Part shown: positions 8,991 through 17,570 of the stretch, piece after piece
Layout: each line of letters opens with the position of its first letter
How positions within the stretch are numbered: position 1 is the stretch's first letter
Assembly: GCA_000961805.1 (NCBI GenBank)
Contig: LADV01000033.1
Location: 1-50,646 of the forward strand
DNA length: 50,646 bases
Direction: 5' to 3'
DNA from: Peptococcaceae bacterium BRH_c23
GTDB lineage: Bacteria; Bacillota_B; Desulfitobacteriia; Desulfitobacteriales; Desulfitobacteriaceae
Position numbers and translations under genes: made by a program
Notes under the pieces: model-generated
Databases searched by the model: none
Seen by the model: only the letters and a program-made list of their open reading frames with translations
Told to the model about the DNA's origin: nothing

Positions 8991-9015
8991 CCCTAACCTA
9001 ACCCTAAACCTAACC
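8991..9015. repeat. Short CCTAA-type tandem repeat between two genes
   Basis: The 25 bases consist of imperfect CCCTAA/CCTAA units and end next to a small palindrome TAACC-TT-GGTTA. It lies in the short gap between the amidohydrolase stop (9053) and the molybdoenzyme start. No function is evident. Confidence 0.4.
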
Positions 9016-9052
9016 TTGGTTAGACATAGCTCGTCATCTTCCTATCTCCAGC

Positions 9053-10393
9053 CTATAGGCTTCTCTTCAGGAATTGACCCGTTGCCTCAGAGACCATTTG
9101 TCCATCTTTGACAACGACCTTTCCTCCTTTGATCGTCATTATTGGCCAACCACGAAGTTCTTGACCATCATAGAGGCTAAAATCAGCTCTGGAACCTAAA
9201 TCTTCATGGCGCACTGTTTTAACTAAATCAAGATCCACCACAACCAAATCAGCGTCACTCCCTGGTGTAATGGTCCCTTTGCGCGGATAAAGTCCGTAGA
9301 TCTCGGCTGGGTTTTTGCTCATAACTTCTACTAAGCGAATGAGATCAAAACCACGATTGTTGACTCCATAATTTAACATTACCGGCAGACTCGTTCCTAC
9401 TGCCGGATATCCGGGCATAGCTCCCCAAATTCCTTTTTCCGCACCCTTTAGATCTAAGGTCAAGGTAACATTGTCAGTACCCACAGTATCCAACAAGCCG
9501 CTAGCCAGACCCTGCCAGAGAGCATCGACACTTTCAGTATCCCGGAAAGGCGGAATCATATGGGCCACTAACCCCAAGGGACTATATTTATCGATGGAGA
9601 GGTAAGGGGAGGTAGTTTCCGCAAAAAGTTTGGGGTAGCGTGGTTTCAGTTCCGCCAAAGCCTTAACACTCTCAGCCGTGGAAACATGAACAATATACAT
9701 TCGACTTCCTGCCAGATCATTGAGATAAGCGGCCCTCCGTACTGCATCTTCTTCGGCAGCATTAGGATGTGTATCTGCCCAATCTGCAAGAGTTTCGCTA
9801 CCTCTGGCCCGCACTTTTTCAGTAGCAATCCTGATCAGATGAGGATTTTCAGCATGAACACAAACAATTGCCTTGTCTCCTAAAGCTGCCACAATTTCTA
9901 GGGTTTGGAGCATGAAGCCGTCATCAACGTCTGGTATGAGTCCGGGGATTCCTGACATGTACATCTTGAACGAGGTAATTCCGAGTTCGTTAGCATAGGT
10001 AGAGATTTCACTTTGCTGTTCGGGAGTCATAATAGCTAAGTGAAAAAAGACATCAGCAACAGCTTTTGCATTGGCGAGATCAATGACATCTTTAAAATAG
10101 GACATATATGGATTCGGACCGCCCATAAAAGCGCCTACTGTCGTAATACCGCCCATTAAAGCGGATGCTGTTTCCTTTTCCATCTCTTCTGCCAAATCAC
10201 CGAAAATACCTAAATGAATATGAGGGTCAATAAGACCAGGTAAAACAAACTTTCCTGCCACTGAGATTTCTTCGTCCCCGCTTAAACCTTGGCCAATCGC
10301 TACAATTTTACCATTCTCCATTGCCACATCGGCTTCAAAGATACCCTGTCCTGGAATCACCAAACGACCGTTTTTTAATACTAATTTACTCAT
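9053..10393 (-). CDS. Hydantoinase/dihydroorotase-type cyclic amidohydrolase
   Basis: This 446-residue amidohydrolase has the binuclear zinc pattern of D-hydantoinase, dihydropyrimidinase, allantoinase and dihydroorotase: GLIDPHIHLG (first two His), SFKMYMSG (Lys expected to be carbamylated), CVHAENP (His), YIVHVSTAES (His) and the late GTDNVTL (Asp). The C-terminal SDADLVVVDLD and GWPIMTIKGGKVVVKDGQ are typical of hydantoinases. It should hydrolyse a cyclic amide or imide in the cytoplasm. It lies between a 2-oxoacid oxidoreductase and a molybdoenzyme, so ring opening in a catabolic path is more likely than pyrimidine synthesis. The ATG follows AAGGGGG. An enamidase role is also conceivable. 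Confidence 0.85.
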   Translation of the reverse strand: MSKLVLKNGRLVIPGQGIFEADVAMENGKIVAIGQGLSGDEEISVAGKFVLPGLIDPHIHLGIFGDLAEEMEKETASALMGGITTVGAFMGGPNPYMSYFKDVIDLANAKAVADVFFHLAIMTPEQQSEISTYANELGITSFKMYMSGIPGLIPDVDDGFMLQTLEIVAALGDKAIVCVHAENPHLIRIATEKVRARGSETLADWADTHPNAAEEDAVRRAAYLNDLAGSRMYIVHVSTAESVKALAELKPRYPKLFAETTSPYLSIDKYSPLGLVAHMIPPFRDTESVDALWQGLASGLLDTVGTDNVTLTLDLKGAEKGIWGAMPGYPAVGTSLPVMLNYGVNNRGFDLIRLVEVMSKNPAEIYGLYPRKGTITPGSDADLVVVDLDLVKTVRHEDLGSRADFSLYDGQELRGWPIMTIKGGKVVVKDGQMVSEATGQFLKRSL

Positions 10394-10535
10394 GAACTAT
10401 ACCCCCTTCTCTATTTTCCTATGGTAGTGGGAATCCGGTTTTCTCACCCCCCTAATTACAAATAACCCCATAATTAAGCCTGCGCTCTCAATAAATCTCA
10501 AGTCCTGCAGGTATTATTGACAGTGATAGGGAAAA

Positions 10536-10551
10536 CGCAATCAAGTCGCCA
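10536..10551 (-). promoter_or_regulatory. Possible sigma-54 promoter overlapping the end of the beta-subunit gene
   Basis: The minus strand reads TGGCGACTTGATTGCG: GG and GC are ten bases apart as required, and TTGC is intact. It overlaps the beta-subunit stop and would drive the amidohydrolase and molybdoenzyme. Because it overlaps coding sequence and has no GGTA-N8-TACC site nearby, chance is a real alternative. Confidence 0.35.
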
Positions 10552-11416
10552 GTTTTCTTTGTAAACGTTGCCACTCCAGATCAACCTCTCGTTGAATTTC
10601 CTCTATCTGAGCTTGGTTAAGATGTCTATACCTTTTTTGCAGCGCTAAATATTGTGAAACAGGTGTCCCTTTAGAACCGTAGTTCAGTGTATAACGCTCT
10701 CCATTTTCTATTTCATACAATGGAAAAACCCCTGATTCTACTGCCAAACGGGATACTTTCGGCCCAGCATTATCTGCTAAACCCCAACCATCCAGGCAGG
10801 GGGCCAAAACTAAAATAAACCGTAACCCCTTCATTTCTTTGGCCTTGGCAACCTTACGCGCTAGATCTTCGGGATAACCCGTGGTTGCTGTAGCCATATA
10901 AGGAATACGGTGGGCAGCCATAATCTCCGCCAGATTCTTCTTGGGTGTTTGTTTACCCGCAGGAGTAGACGCTGTGTAAGCCAGGTAAGGGGTTGCCGAG
11001 CTTTTTTGTGATCCTGTATTCATATACCCTTCATTATCCAAACAAACGTAGATAAAATCTTCATTGCGCTCGGCTGCAGAGGATAAAGACTGGAAGCCAA
11101 TATCATAGGTTCCGCCATCACCGGCCATAACGACAACTTTTGTATGGTCGTTCCCTTTTGCTTTCAGCGCTCGGGCAATACCCGTCGCCGAGGCAGCACT
11201 AGCCTCTAGAGTTGTTTGATAAACTGGCATGCGCATTGAGCTTAAGGGTTGCGGACCGGAAATAATGGCGATACAAGAAGGCGGCACTACTCCGATGGTA
11301 TCCGGTCCTAAAGTGTTCACAATATAACGCATAGCCAAGGCTTCACTACAACCAGGGCAGGCAGCATGACCGGAATTAAAGACTTTTTCTTCATTAATTT
11401 GATAACCCATCTTCAA
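10541..11416 (-). CDS. 2-oxoacid:ferredoxin oxidoreductase, beta (TPP-binding) subunit
   Basis: A 291-residue beta subunit of the pyruvate/2-oxoacid:ferredoxin oxidoreductase family. It has the CPGC cluster motif near the N-terminus and the thiamine diphosphate motif from VVMAGDGGTYDIGF to CLDNEGYMNTG. A further cysteine in LAPCLDGWG probably completes the 4Fe-4S site. With the alpha, gamma and delta genes just upstream it makes a full CoA-dependent oxidative decarboxylase working on ferredoxin. TTG at 11416 is six bases after AGGGG; ATG at 11410 is the alternative. The acid used (pyruvate, aryl-pyruvate or another) cannot be fixed by eye. Confidence 0.9.
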   Translation of the reverse strand: MKMGYQINEEKVFNSGHAACPGCSEALAMRYIVNTLGPDTIGVVPPSCIAIISGPQPLSSMRMPVYQTTLEASAASATGIARALKAKGNDHTKVVVMAGDGGTYDIGFQSLSSAAERNEDFIYVCLDNEGYMNTGSQKSSATPYLAYTASTPAGKQTPKKNLAEIMAAHRIPYMATATTGYPEDLARKVAKAKEMKGLRFILVLAPCLDGWGLADNAGPKVSRLAVESGVFPLYEIENGERYTLNYGSKGTPVSQYLALQKRYRHLNQAQIEEIQREVDLEWQRLQRKLAT

Positions 11417-11419
11417 TCA

Positions 11420-12577
11420 TCACCCCTTCCAGACAGAACTTGTCACGGGTTGTGTACTCATGGCTTCCCGGACTAGTGCTGCGATATTTGTCGGAGAGAT
11501 ATTCGTCCCGCCTACACCTGTCAGATATCCGTGTATTGCAGGTCCACGCTCCAAACCATATAAGGCTGCTTTAAGTTCTTGATGAAGGAAGCCACCTGTC
11601 CCAGGGGCAAAATTGCGGTCCAAAACCATGACCTTAGGTACACCCCTTAAGGCCTGGCGCACTGCCTCGAAGGGAAACGGCCTGAACAATTTAACCTTGA
11701 TTAAACCGACTGGTACGCCTTCTTTGCGTAGATTATCCACGGCATCCCGAGCAGTACCTACCATACTTCCCATGGTGGCAATTACTAATTCAGCGCCCTC
11801 GCAGCAATACTCCTCAATAATTCCATAACCGCGACCCGTAAGCTCCCGCCACTCTAGATCTGCTTCTTGAGCCACATTAATAACACTTTCCATCGCCAAA
11901 CCCAGATCTCGGCGATGACGATAGAACATCTCTTGATTGACGGTATTTCCCCAAGATTCCCCGATCTCTGGATCTAAACGATGGAGGGGATTAAAATCAG
12001 GTAAGTATTGATCCACCATCTCTTGAGCCGGAACCTCAACAATATCTAAGGCGTGTGAAACATAAAATGCTTCATGCATAACCATAGCCGGGAGCATGAC
12101 CTTTTCGGCAACCCGATAGGCTTGCAGGACAGTATCCAAAGACTCTTGACCATGTTCACAGTAATATTGAATCCAACCCGTGTCTCGTTGTGCTAAACTG
12201 TCTGTTTGATCAGGCCAGAAACCCCAGGGCGAACCAATGGTCCGGTTGACATTAAACATCACGATGGGAGCCCTAGCTCCGGAGGCATAATGTAACATTT
12301 CGTGCATTAACATTAAGCCCTGAGAGGCAGTCGCCGTAAACACTCTAACCCCTGTCAGAGAGGCTGTGATACAAGCTGCCATGGCGGAATGCTCTGATTC
12401 GGCTGTCATTAATTCAACAACCATTTCACCAGCGGCTTGAAACTCCGAAATTTTTTCCACAATTGGCGTTTGGGGTGTAATCGGGTAAATGGGAACTACT
12501 TTTGGTTGAGCCAGTCTTACACCATAGGCAACAGCATGGTTACCATTCACTAGAATGCGGTTATTGTTTTTGTTCAT
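11420..12577 (-). CDS. 2-oxoacid:ferredoxin oxidoreductase, alpha subunit
   Basis: A 385-residue alpha subunit. The N-terminus VPIYPITPQTPIVEKISEF is the conserved pyrimidine-binding part of PorA-type subunits. TATASQGLMLMHEMLHYASG and GSPWGFWPDQTDSLAQRDTG are family signatures, and the C-terminal transketolase-like domain contains KVMVLDRNFAPGTGGFLHQE. I choose ATG 12577, which follows GGAGGAAACAGGACG and overlaps the upstream stop (ATGA); the longer open frame upstream lacks such support. The beta gene follows after only a few bases, so the subunits are translated together. Confidence 0.9.
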   Translation of the reverse strand: MNKNNNRILVNGNHAVAYGVRLAQPKVVPIYPITPQTPIVEKISEFQAAGEMVVELMTAESEHSAMAACITASLTGVRVFTATASQGLMLMHEMLHYASGARAPIVMFNVNRTIGSPWGFWPDQTDSLAQRDTGWIQYYCEHGQESLDTVLQAYRVAEKVMLPAMVMHEAFYVSHALDIVEVPAQEMVDQYLPDFNPLHRLDPEIGESWGNTVNQEMFYRHRRDLGLAMESVINVAQEADLEWRELTGRGYGIIEEYCCEGAELVIATMGSMVGTARDAVDNLRKEGVPVGLIKVKLFRPFPFEAVRQALRGVPKVMVLDRNFAPGTGGFLHQELKAALYGLERGPAIHGYLTGVGGTNISPTNIAALVREAMSTQPVTSSVWKG

Positions 12578-14253
12578 CGTCCTGTTTCCTCCTTCAATAC
12601 AACCGCTCCTCGTGGACATTCCTGAACACAACTACCACAGCCTTTACAAAATTGATCTAAAATGCGGTAATGTTCTGTCAAGGAAGAGTCTTTAACCACT
12701 GCCATGTCTGGACAAAAGTAAAAACAATTGTCGCACTCCACACAATTACCACAACTGAAACAGCGCTCTGATTGGGTCTGAGTTTGTTGGGGACTAAAAC
12801 CTATTTTAAGCTCTGCAAAGTTTTTGAGCCTTTCTTCAACCGCAACTGTGCCCTTCTCTTCCCGATTCTGCTCCGGGAAATAAAACATATTAATTTCCTG
12901 GTAAGCAACTACGTCTTGTGACGTTTGCGTATCTTTTGAACTAATCCCCTTGGAATACGGTTTCTTTAAATACTTATCAATACTTTGGGCAGCTTTTTTC
13001 CCTTGCCCAATTGCTGTGGAGACAAAGCGCTCTGCAGGAGTCACATCTCCGCCCGCAAAAATTCCAGGTCGATTAGTCGCTAAATTAGCATCGACCCTGA
13101 CTAAAGATTGTCCGACATTGATTACGCTATCCCAACCGGTCAATTCGGCATCTTGTCCAACCGCCAAGATAACATTCGTTGCAGAAACGCTAAATTCAGT
13201 ACCAGAGAGTGGAATTGGCCTAAGTACTCCTGCAGGAGAATTCTCATCTAACGTAACCCTGATACAGTGCAAACTAAGGGTTTCAAAACTTATGCCTACA
13301 TTCTGAACCATAACACCCGCTAAAATCTCGACTCCTTCTTCCAAAGACTCAGTCAGCTCATCAGGCTGAGCGGGCAGTGACTCTCTAGCCTCTAAGGCTA
13401 GTACCTTAACCTGACTACCTAAACGCCGGGCTGTACCAGCGACATCTAAGGCCACACTACCTCCCCCGATGACAACCACGTCTTGCCCTAATGGAGGAGC
13501 TTCTCCACGGTTAACCTTTTCCAGAAAATCTAAGCCGTTAAACACCCTGAGGTTATCTACTGAAAATTGGGGGAGTGTTTTAGAACTCTGAGCCCCTAAA
13601 GCCAGGAAAACGGCTGAATATTCCTTTTCTAACCCGCTTAAATCACTGGCCTTAACCGAATGATTCAACTTTACTTCTATACCTAGTGCTTCTAAGCGTC
13701 TTAATTCCCCATCCCAGGTTTCCTTGGCTAATCGATAGCTAGGAATCCCATAGCGCAAAACACCGCCGAGTTCGGGACGAGTCTCAAAGATGGTAACCTT
13801 ATAACCAAGTCTTTTGAGCTGATAAGCACAGGATAGTCCTGCTGGTCCACCACCGATCACTGCTATCTTCTGGTCTAGTGCTACCGTTGGCTGGGGTAAG
13901 GCCCACCCCTCACTCAAGGCTAAATCGCCAACAAATTGTTCAAGGGCATTGACCGCGACTGCACCATCATATTCACGACGATTACAGGCACCCTCGCAGG
14001 GATGATGACAGATTCGCCCAGTTACCGCGGGAAAAGGATTGTTGTCCACAAGAGAAGACCAAGCCTCTCGATAGTGTTGCTTCCTGGCTAACATGATCCA
14101 AGTAGGTATCTCCCCGTCAACTGGACAGGCACAGTGGCAAGGTGCTAAACGCTTTTGATAAAAGGGGATAGCACTACGCCAAGTCCCTGTATTCAAAATA
14201 TCCGTCCAGCCGGTCGTCCAAATAGAAGGTACTTCCTTAAAGGTCTCTTTCAT
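12574..14253 (-). CDS. GltD-like NAD(P)H oxidoreductase fused to a two-cluster ferredoxin (delta) module
   Basis: A 559-residue fusion. Residues ~35-110 carry the cysteine-rich GltD/NfnB-type Fe-S domain (CHCACPVDGEIP, CHHPCEGACNRR). An FAD Rossmann motif follows (AVIGGGPAGLSCAYQLKRLG) and an NAD(P)H-binding motif after that (VVVIGGGSVALDVAGTARRL). The end (~490-550) is a ferredoxin resembling PorD: CFSCGNCVECDNCFYFCP and CKGCGSCVQECPRG. It sits in the delta position between gamma and alpha, so the complex may deliver electrons to NAD(P) directly or bifurcate them. It starts with an ATGA overlap on the gamma stop. Confidence 0.88.
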   Translation of the reverse strand: MKETFKEVPSIWTTGWTDILNTGTWRSAIPFYQKRLAPCHCACPVDGEIPTWIMLARKQHYREAWSSLVDNNPFPAVTGRICHHPCEGACNRREYDGAVAVNALEQFVGDLALSEGWALPQPTVALDQKIAVIGGGPAGLSCAYQLKRLGYKVTIFETRPELGGVLRYGIPSYRLAKETWDGELRRLEALGIEVKLNHSVKASDLSGLEKEYSAVFLALGAQSSKTLPQFSVDNLRVFNGLDFLEKVNRGEAPPLGQDVVVIGGGSVALDVAGTARRLGSQVKVLALEARESLPAQPDELTESLEEGVEILAGVMVQNVGISFETLSLHCIRVTLDENSPAGVLRPIPLSGTEFSVSATNVILAVGQDAELTGWDSVINVGQSLVRVDANLATNRPGIFAGGDVTPAERFVSTAIGQGKKAAQSIDKYLKKPYSKGISSKDTQTSQDVVAYQEINMFYFPEQNREEKGTVAVEERLKNFAELKIGFSPQQTQTQSERCFSCGNCVECDNCFYFCPDMAVVKDSSLTEHYRILDQFCKGCGSCVQECPRGAVVLKEETGR

Positions 14254-14795
14254 TTAACACCCCCCTTTCTAGTTAATCTATACCCATCCTCACAGCATTT
14301 AAGGTTTTGATCCACTTTAACCGGGCTCATCTCTGAGACAACTTCACATAAAACCTCAAGGGTGGGTTGACCTAGCAAACCAGCAACCGCCCCAACCAAG
14401 GTTGTATTAACGATCCGTCCTAGCTTATTATCGCTAGCTATAGCCATGGCATCTATGGTAACAATCCGAAACCTTCCTAAACCAGTAAAATGTTCGGGCG
14501 GTTGAGCTGAATTGATGATGACAAAAGTATTCTCAGTCGCACCTCTTAAGAGAACATCATTAAGTAGACTGGGATCGAAGCAGACTATAACATCTGGATT
14601 TTCAATGTTACAGCGTAAGCGGATAGGTTGGTCATCCACTCTAATGAAAGAACTGACCGCTGTACCCCGTCTAGCTCCTCCGTAAGTGGCATAAGCTTGG
14701 ACATATTTGCCTTCCCGGAAAAATACATTCGCTAAAATATCCCCTGCCATTTGCGCCCCTTGACCGCCACGTCCCTGAATAATAAATTGCAGCAA
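14250..14795 (-). CDS. 2-oxoacid:ferredoxin oxidoreductase, gamma subunit
   Basis: A 181-residue gamma subunit with the diagnostic N-terminus FIIQGRGGQGAQMAGDILAN, then YGGARRGTAVSSFIRVDDQPI and RIVNTTLVGAVAGLLG. It is the first gene of the operon. The start is TTG 14795, eight bases after GGAGG; no ATG is well placed. The stop TGA lies within the ATGA start of the fused oxidoreductase. A sigma-54 promoter about 40 bases upstream and GGTA-N8-TACC sites further up suggest substrate-induced expression. Confidence 0.9.
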   Translation of the reverse strand: MLQFIIQGRGGQGAQMAGDILANVFFREGKYVQAYATYGGARRGTAVSSFIRVDDQPIRLRCNIENPDVIVCFDPSLLNDVLLRGATENTFVIINSAQPPEHFTGLGRFRIVTIDAMAIASDNKLGRIVNTTLVGAVAGLLGQPTLEVLCEVVSEMSPVKVDQNLKCCEDGYRLTRKGGVK

Positions 14796-14836
14796 ACTCT
14801 ACACCTCCTCCAGCTTTTTAATACAAACTCATTCAA

Positions 14837-14852
14837 TGCAAGTTAACGTCCA
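14837..14852 (-). promoter_or_regulatory. Sigma-54 (-24/-12) promoter of the 2-oxoacid oxidoreductase operon
   Basis: The minus strand reads TGGACGTTAACTTGCA, with GG and GC separated by ten bases and an intact TTGCA at -12. Transcription would start near 14826, about 30 bases before the TTG start at 14795. A GGTA-N8-TACC dyad lies 119 bp upstream. Confidence 0.65.
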
Positions 14853-14969
14853 ACTTTTTCATTTCTGGAGGATTTATCCTTAAAGGACCTAATCTTGAGT
14901 GTGGACGGTAGTATTTACAGCCTGAACAGTAAGGTTTATTCTAAATATTCTGATTTTTATTTTAAACTT

Positions 14970-14985
14970 GGTACAATAATATACC
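14970..14985. promoter_or_regulatory. GGTA-N8-TACC activator site 1 (2-oxoacid oxidoreductase operon)
   Basis: GGTACAATAATATACC. This 4-8-4 dyad recurs at 15048, 15135 and 19371. It begins 119 bp upstream of the GG of the sigma-54 promoter, a normal enhancer distance. Confidence 0.6.
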
Positions 14986-15047
14986 GCGCCCCTTCAGTTA
15001 ACAACTGAATTAAGACTATTTCGCTTCTAAAATAAGCCTTTATAGCT

Positions 15048-15063
15048 GGTACAACAATTTACC
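15048..15063. promoter_or_regulatory. GGTA-N8-TACC activator site 2
   Basis: GGTACAACAATTTACC, 78 bp further upstream than site 1 and with the same 4-8-4 shape. It supports binding of an oligomeric enhancer-binding protein at several sites. Confidence 0.55.
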
Positions 15064-15117
15064 AGGGATTATTTTCTACTTCACCCTTACTAAGGACTGT
15101 TTTGTCATTAAAACACC

Positions 15118-15167
15118 TTAGTGATTTGTTTTTTGGTATGTATATGTACCAAAAAACAAATCACTAA
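15118..15167. repeat. 21-bp perfect inverted repeat containing a third GGTA-N8-TACC site
   Basis: Arms 15118-15138 and 15147-15167 are perfect complements around an 8-base loop. The centre (15135-15150) reads GGTATGTATATGTACC, so the arms enclose a copy of the activator dyad. It may act as an activator site, as a second terminator for the molybdenum hydroxylase operon ending at 15275, or as both. The A/T runs inside the arms are not placed like a normal U-tract. Confidence 0.6.
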
Positions 15168-15189
15168 TTAATTCCAAGGACTTCATAAT

Positions 15190-15227
15190 TAGCGTGGAGA
15201 CACATTTTTTACATGGTTTCCACGCTA
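15190..15227 (-). terminator. Hairpin after the molybdenum hydroxylase operon
   Basis: AGCGTGGA (15191-15198) pairs with TCCACGCT (15219-15226), plus one flanking T-A pair, about 50 bases after the large-subunit stop. The T-tract is weak, so termination efficiency is uncertain. Confidence 0.5.
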
Positions 15228-15274
15228 TAAAACTTGTTAAAACTCCCCGACGGTGCTTTTCGGAATTACATCTT

Positions 15275-17551
15275 CTACTGATCTTTATTCTGCAGTGCAG
15301 TCAACACTCTTTCTGGAGTCATCGGCAACTCTTTGAATCTGATTCCAATGGCATCATAAACTGCATTGGCAATAGCAGCAGCCGTAGCCACTAACCCAGA
15401 TTCCCCTACACTTTTAGCTCCAAAAGGTCCAGTTTCACTAGCTGCCTGGACTAAAATTGTTTCAATTTGCGGCATGTCTACTGAGGTCAGAATTTTATAA
15501 TCCGACAAATTAGAATTTAAGGGCTTACCTGTTCCCAAATCAATACGGTAATCCTCTGTTAAGGCGTAACCGATTCCCTGCTGAACTGCTCCTTGAATTT
15601 GGCCTTCTACTGAGGCCGGGTTTACAGCCGTTCCAACGTCGTGAGCAGCAACCACTCTTATGACCTCAATGATTCCAGTTTCGGTATCAACTTCGACTTC
15701 GGCAAATTGGGCAGCGTAAACGGGTGGATTACCTGGTGGTTCCTCACTTACTGCTCCGATAAATTGATGACCATGGCTACCAAAGTGAGCAGCATGGGAT
15801 ATTTCTGCGACGCTCAGTGATTTGGAGGAATCGTCTCGCGCCCAAACTCTGCCCTCCTTCACCTCAAGTCCTTCAACAGGGATATCTAGAAGTTCTGCAG
15901 CCATTACCAATAACTGTTCTTTGGCCATTGTAGCGGCCTTTTTTACAGCGTTTCCTCCAGAATAAATCTGGCGACTGGCATGACTACCAATGTCAAATCC
16001 ATTGACATCTGTATCCGACATTTTGCTAATCATGACCTCGTTGAAGGGAATCCCAAGCTCTTCGGCGGCAATCTGGGATAAGGATGTAGCACTACCCGTC
16101 CCAACATCAGAATTACTGAAATTCAAATTGGCACTACCATCTTCATTGATTTTAATAATAGCGGCAGAGGTTTCATGGAGCATCGGTCTAGCCCCGCTCA
16201 CATGCATCATGTAACCCATCCCGACTCCACGCTTTTTAACCCCTTGACTTATTCGTCCATTATTTCTTTTTTCTGTCCACCCGATTGCTTTAGCACCACT
16301 TGCAATAGACTCCTCTAAGCCGCAGCTTTCAATTGCCCAACCACTCCACATCCAAACCTCTCCGGCACAGGGGTGATTCTTGAGTCTCAGCTCAAGAGGA
16401 TCAATACCCAATTTTTCTGCGATATCGTCCATCTGTGATTCGACGGCAAACACCACCTGAGGGTTACCATAACCGCGAAAAGCACCACATTGTGTAGCGT
16501 TAGTATAGACAGAATAGTTATCTACTTTTATGTTGGGAGACTTATACATAGCTAAAAACCAACCGGCCACAGGTCCAGCCAAGGAAGGGGTATGTGTGGC
16601 ATAAGCACCGCCATCAATATAAGAGGTAAACTGGCGAGCCGTAAATGTACCATCTTTTTTCATACCGGTTTTGAGAGTCATCGTCATAGGATGTCTGGAT
16701 TCTGTCGCTAAAAAGGCTTCTTCCCTCGAATATTTGAGCATAACCGGTTGCCCAACCTTCATAGCCAATAAAGCGGAGATTGGTTCATTAACCACCCCTA
16801 GACGACTTCCAAATGCTCCTCCCACCGACGGCTTTATGATGCGAACCTGTCCAATCTTTAAGCCTAAGGCATGGGCTGTAATTCTCCGAACCAAATGAGG
16901 CATTTGTGTCGATGTCCAAATGGTGACACGACCATCCATGTCTGGTGCCGCCATGGAAACTCCACAGGGTTCCATGCTTACTTGGTTGACTTTGGGCACC
17001 TGATAAGTGTCTTCAAAGACATAATCTGCTTCAGCAAAGCCTGCCTCAACATCTCCAATTACGACTGGTGTATGCCCATAAGTATTATTTTCGGCGTCGT
17101 GTAAACGTGGCGCTCCTTCCGCCAAAGCTTGTTCCATACTTACAACAGCAGGCAACACCTCATATTCAACTTCGATAAGCTCTAAGGCTTGAGTTGCCGT
17201 CTCTTCATCAACAGCTGCCACTGCAGCAATTCCGTCTCCGACATAGAGAGGAGTATTTGTGAGAATGTATTGATCCTCAACTAGGATTGCCCCTGGTGAT
17301 GGAGGAAACCCAGCACTATTCCACAAAATTTTCGGCGTATCCTCATAAGTTAAAACAAGCTTAACCCCTGGCAATTGCTTGGCCTTTGAGGTATCAATCC
17401 TGATAACCTTAGCGTGAGCGTAAGGACTACGCAGCACTTTACCAACCAACATATGGGGCAACACCATATCCCCGGTGTATAAAGCACTCCCACTGACTTT
17501 TTCCCGCGCGTCTACCCGGGGTAATGAATGACCAACAACAGAATAACTCAT
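15275..17551 (-). CDS. Molybdenum hydroxylase (xanthine dehydrogenase family) large subunit
   Basis: A 758-residue molybdopterin-binding subunit of the xanthine dehydrogenase/CO dehydrogenase family, which hydroxylates carbon next to nitrogen in N-heterocycles or oxidises aldehydes with water as oxygen source. Visible parts are the N-terminal VDAREKVSGSALYTGDM, the cofactor motifs SVGGAFGSRLG and QCGAFRGYGNPQVVFAVES, and the C-terminal GPFGAKSVGESGLVATAAA with the expected catalytic Glu. The ATG follows AAAGGAGGG. It is the last gene of an FAD, 2Fe-2S, Mo operon. The substrate cannot be assigned; xanthine, nicotinate-like rings and others are all possible. Confidence 0.9.
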   Translation of the reverse strand: MSYSVVGHSLPRVDAREKVSGSALYTGDMVLPHMLVGKVLRSPYAHAKVIRIDTSKAKQLPGVKLVLTYEDTPKILWNSAGFPPSPGAILVEDQYILTNTPLYVGDGIAAVAAVDEETATQALELIEVEYEVLPAVVSMEQALAEGAPRLHDAENNTYGHTPVVIGDVEAGFAEADYVFEDTYQVPKVNQVSMEPCGVSMAAPDMDGRVTIWTSTQMPHLVRRITAHALGLKIGQVRIIKPSVGGAFGSRLGVVNEPISALLAMKVGQPVMLKYSREEAFLATESRHPMTMTLKTGMKKDGTFTARQFTSYIDGGAYATHTPSLAGPVAGWFLAMYKSPNIKVDNYSVYTNATQCGAFRGYGNPQVVFAVESQMDDIAEKLGIDPLELRLKNHPCAGEVWMWSGWAIESCGLEESIASGAKAIGWTEKRNNGRISQGVKKRGVGMGYMMHVSGARPMLHETSAAIIKINEDGSANLNFSNSDVGTGSATSLSQIAAEELGIPFNEVMISKMSDTDVNGFDIGSHASRQIYSGGNAVKKAATMAKEQLLVMAAELLDIPVEGLEVKEGRVWARDDSSKSLSVAEISHAAHFGSHGHQFIGAVSEEPPGNPPVYAAQFAEVEVDTETGIIEVIRVVAAHDVGTAVNPASVEGQIQGAVQQGIGYALTEDYRIDLGTGKPLNSNLSDYKILTSVDMPQIETILVQAASETGPFGAKSVGESGLVATAAAIANAVYDAIGIRFKELPMTPERVLTALQNKDQ

Positions 17552-17570
17552 AATTGCTTCCCTCCTTTCC

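Noticed and set aside
8991..9015. Telomere-like CCCTAA repeat as a replication or end element
   Set aside because: Only about four imperfect units in a small gap between two genes; most likely chance or slippage.
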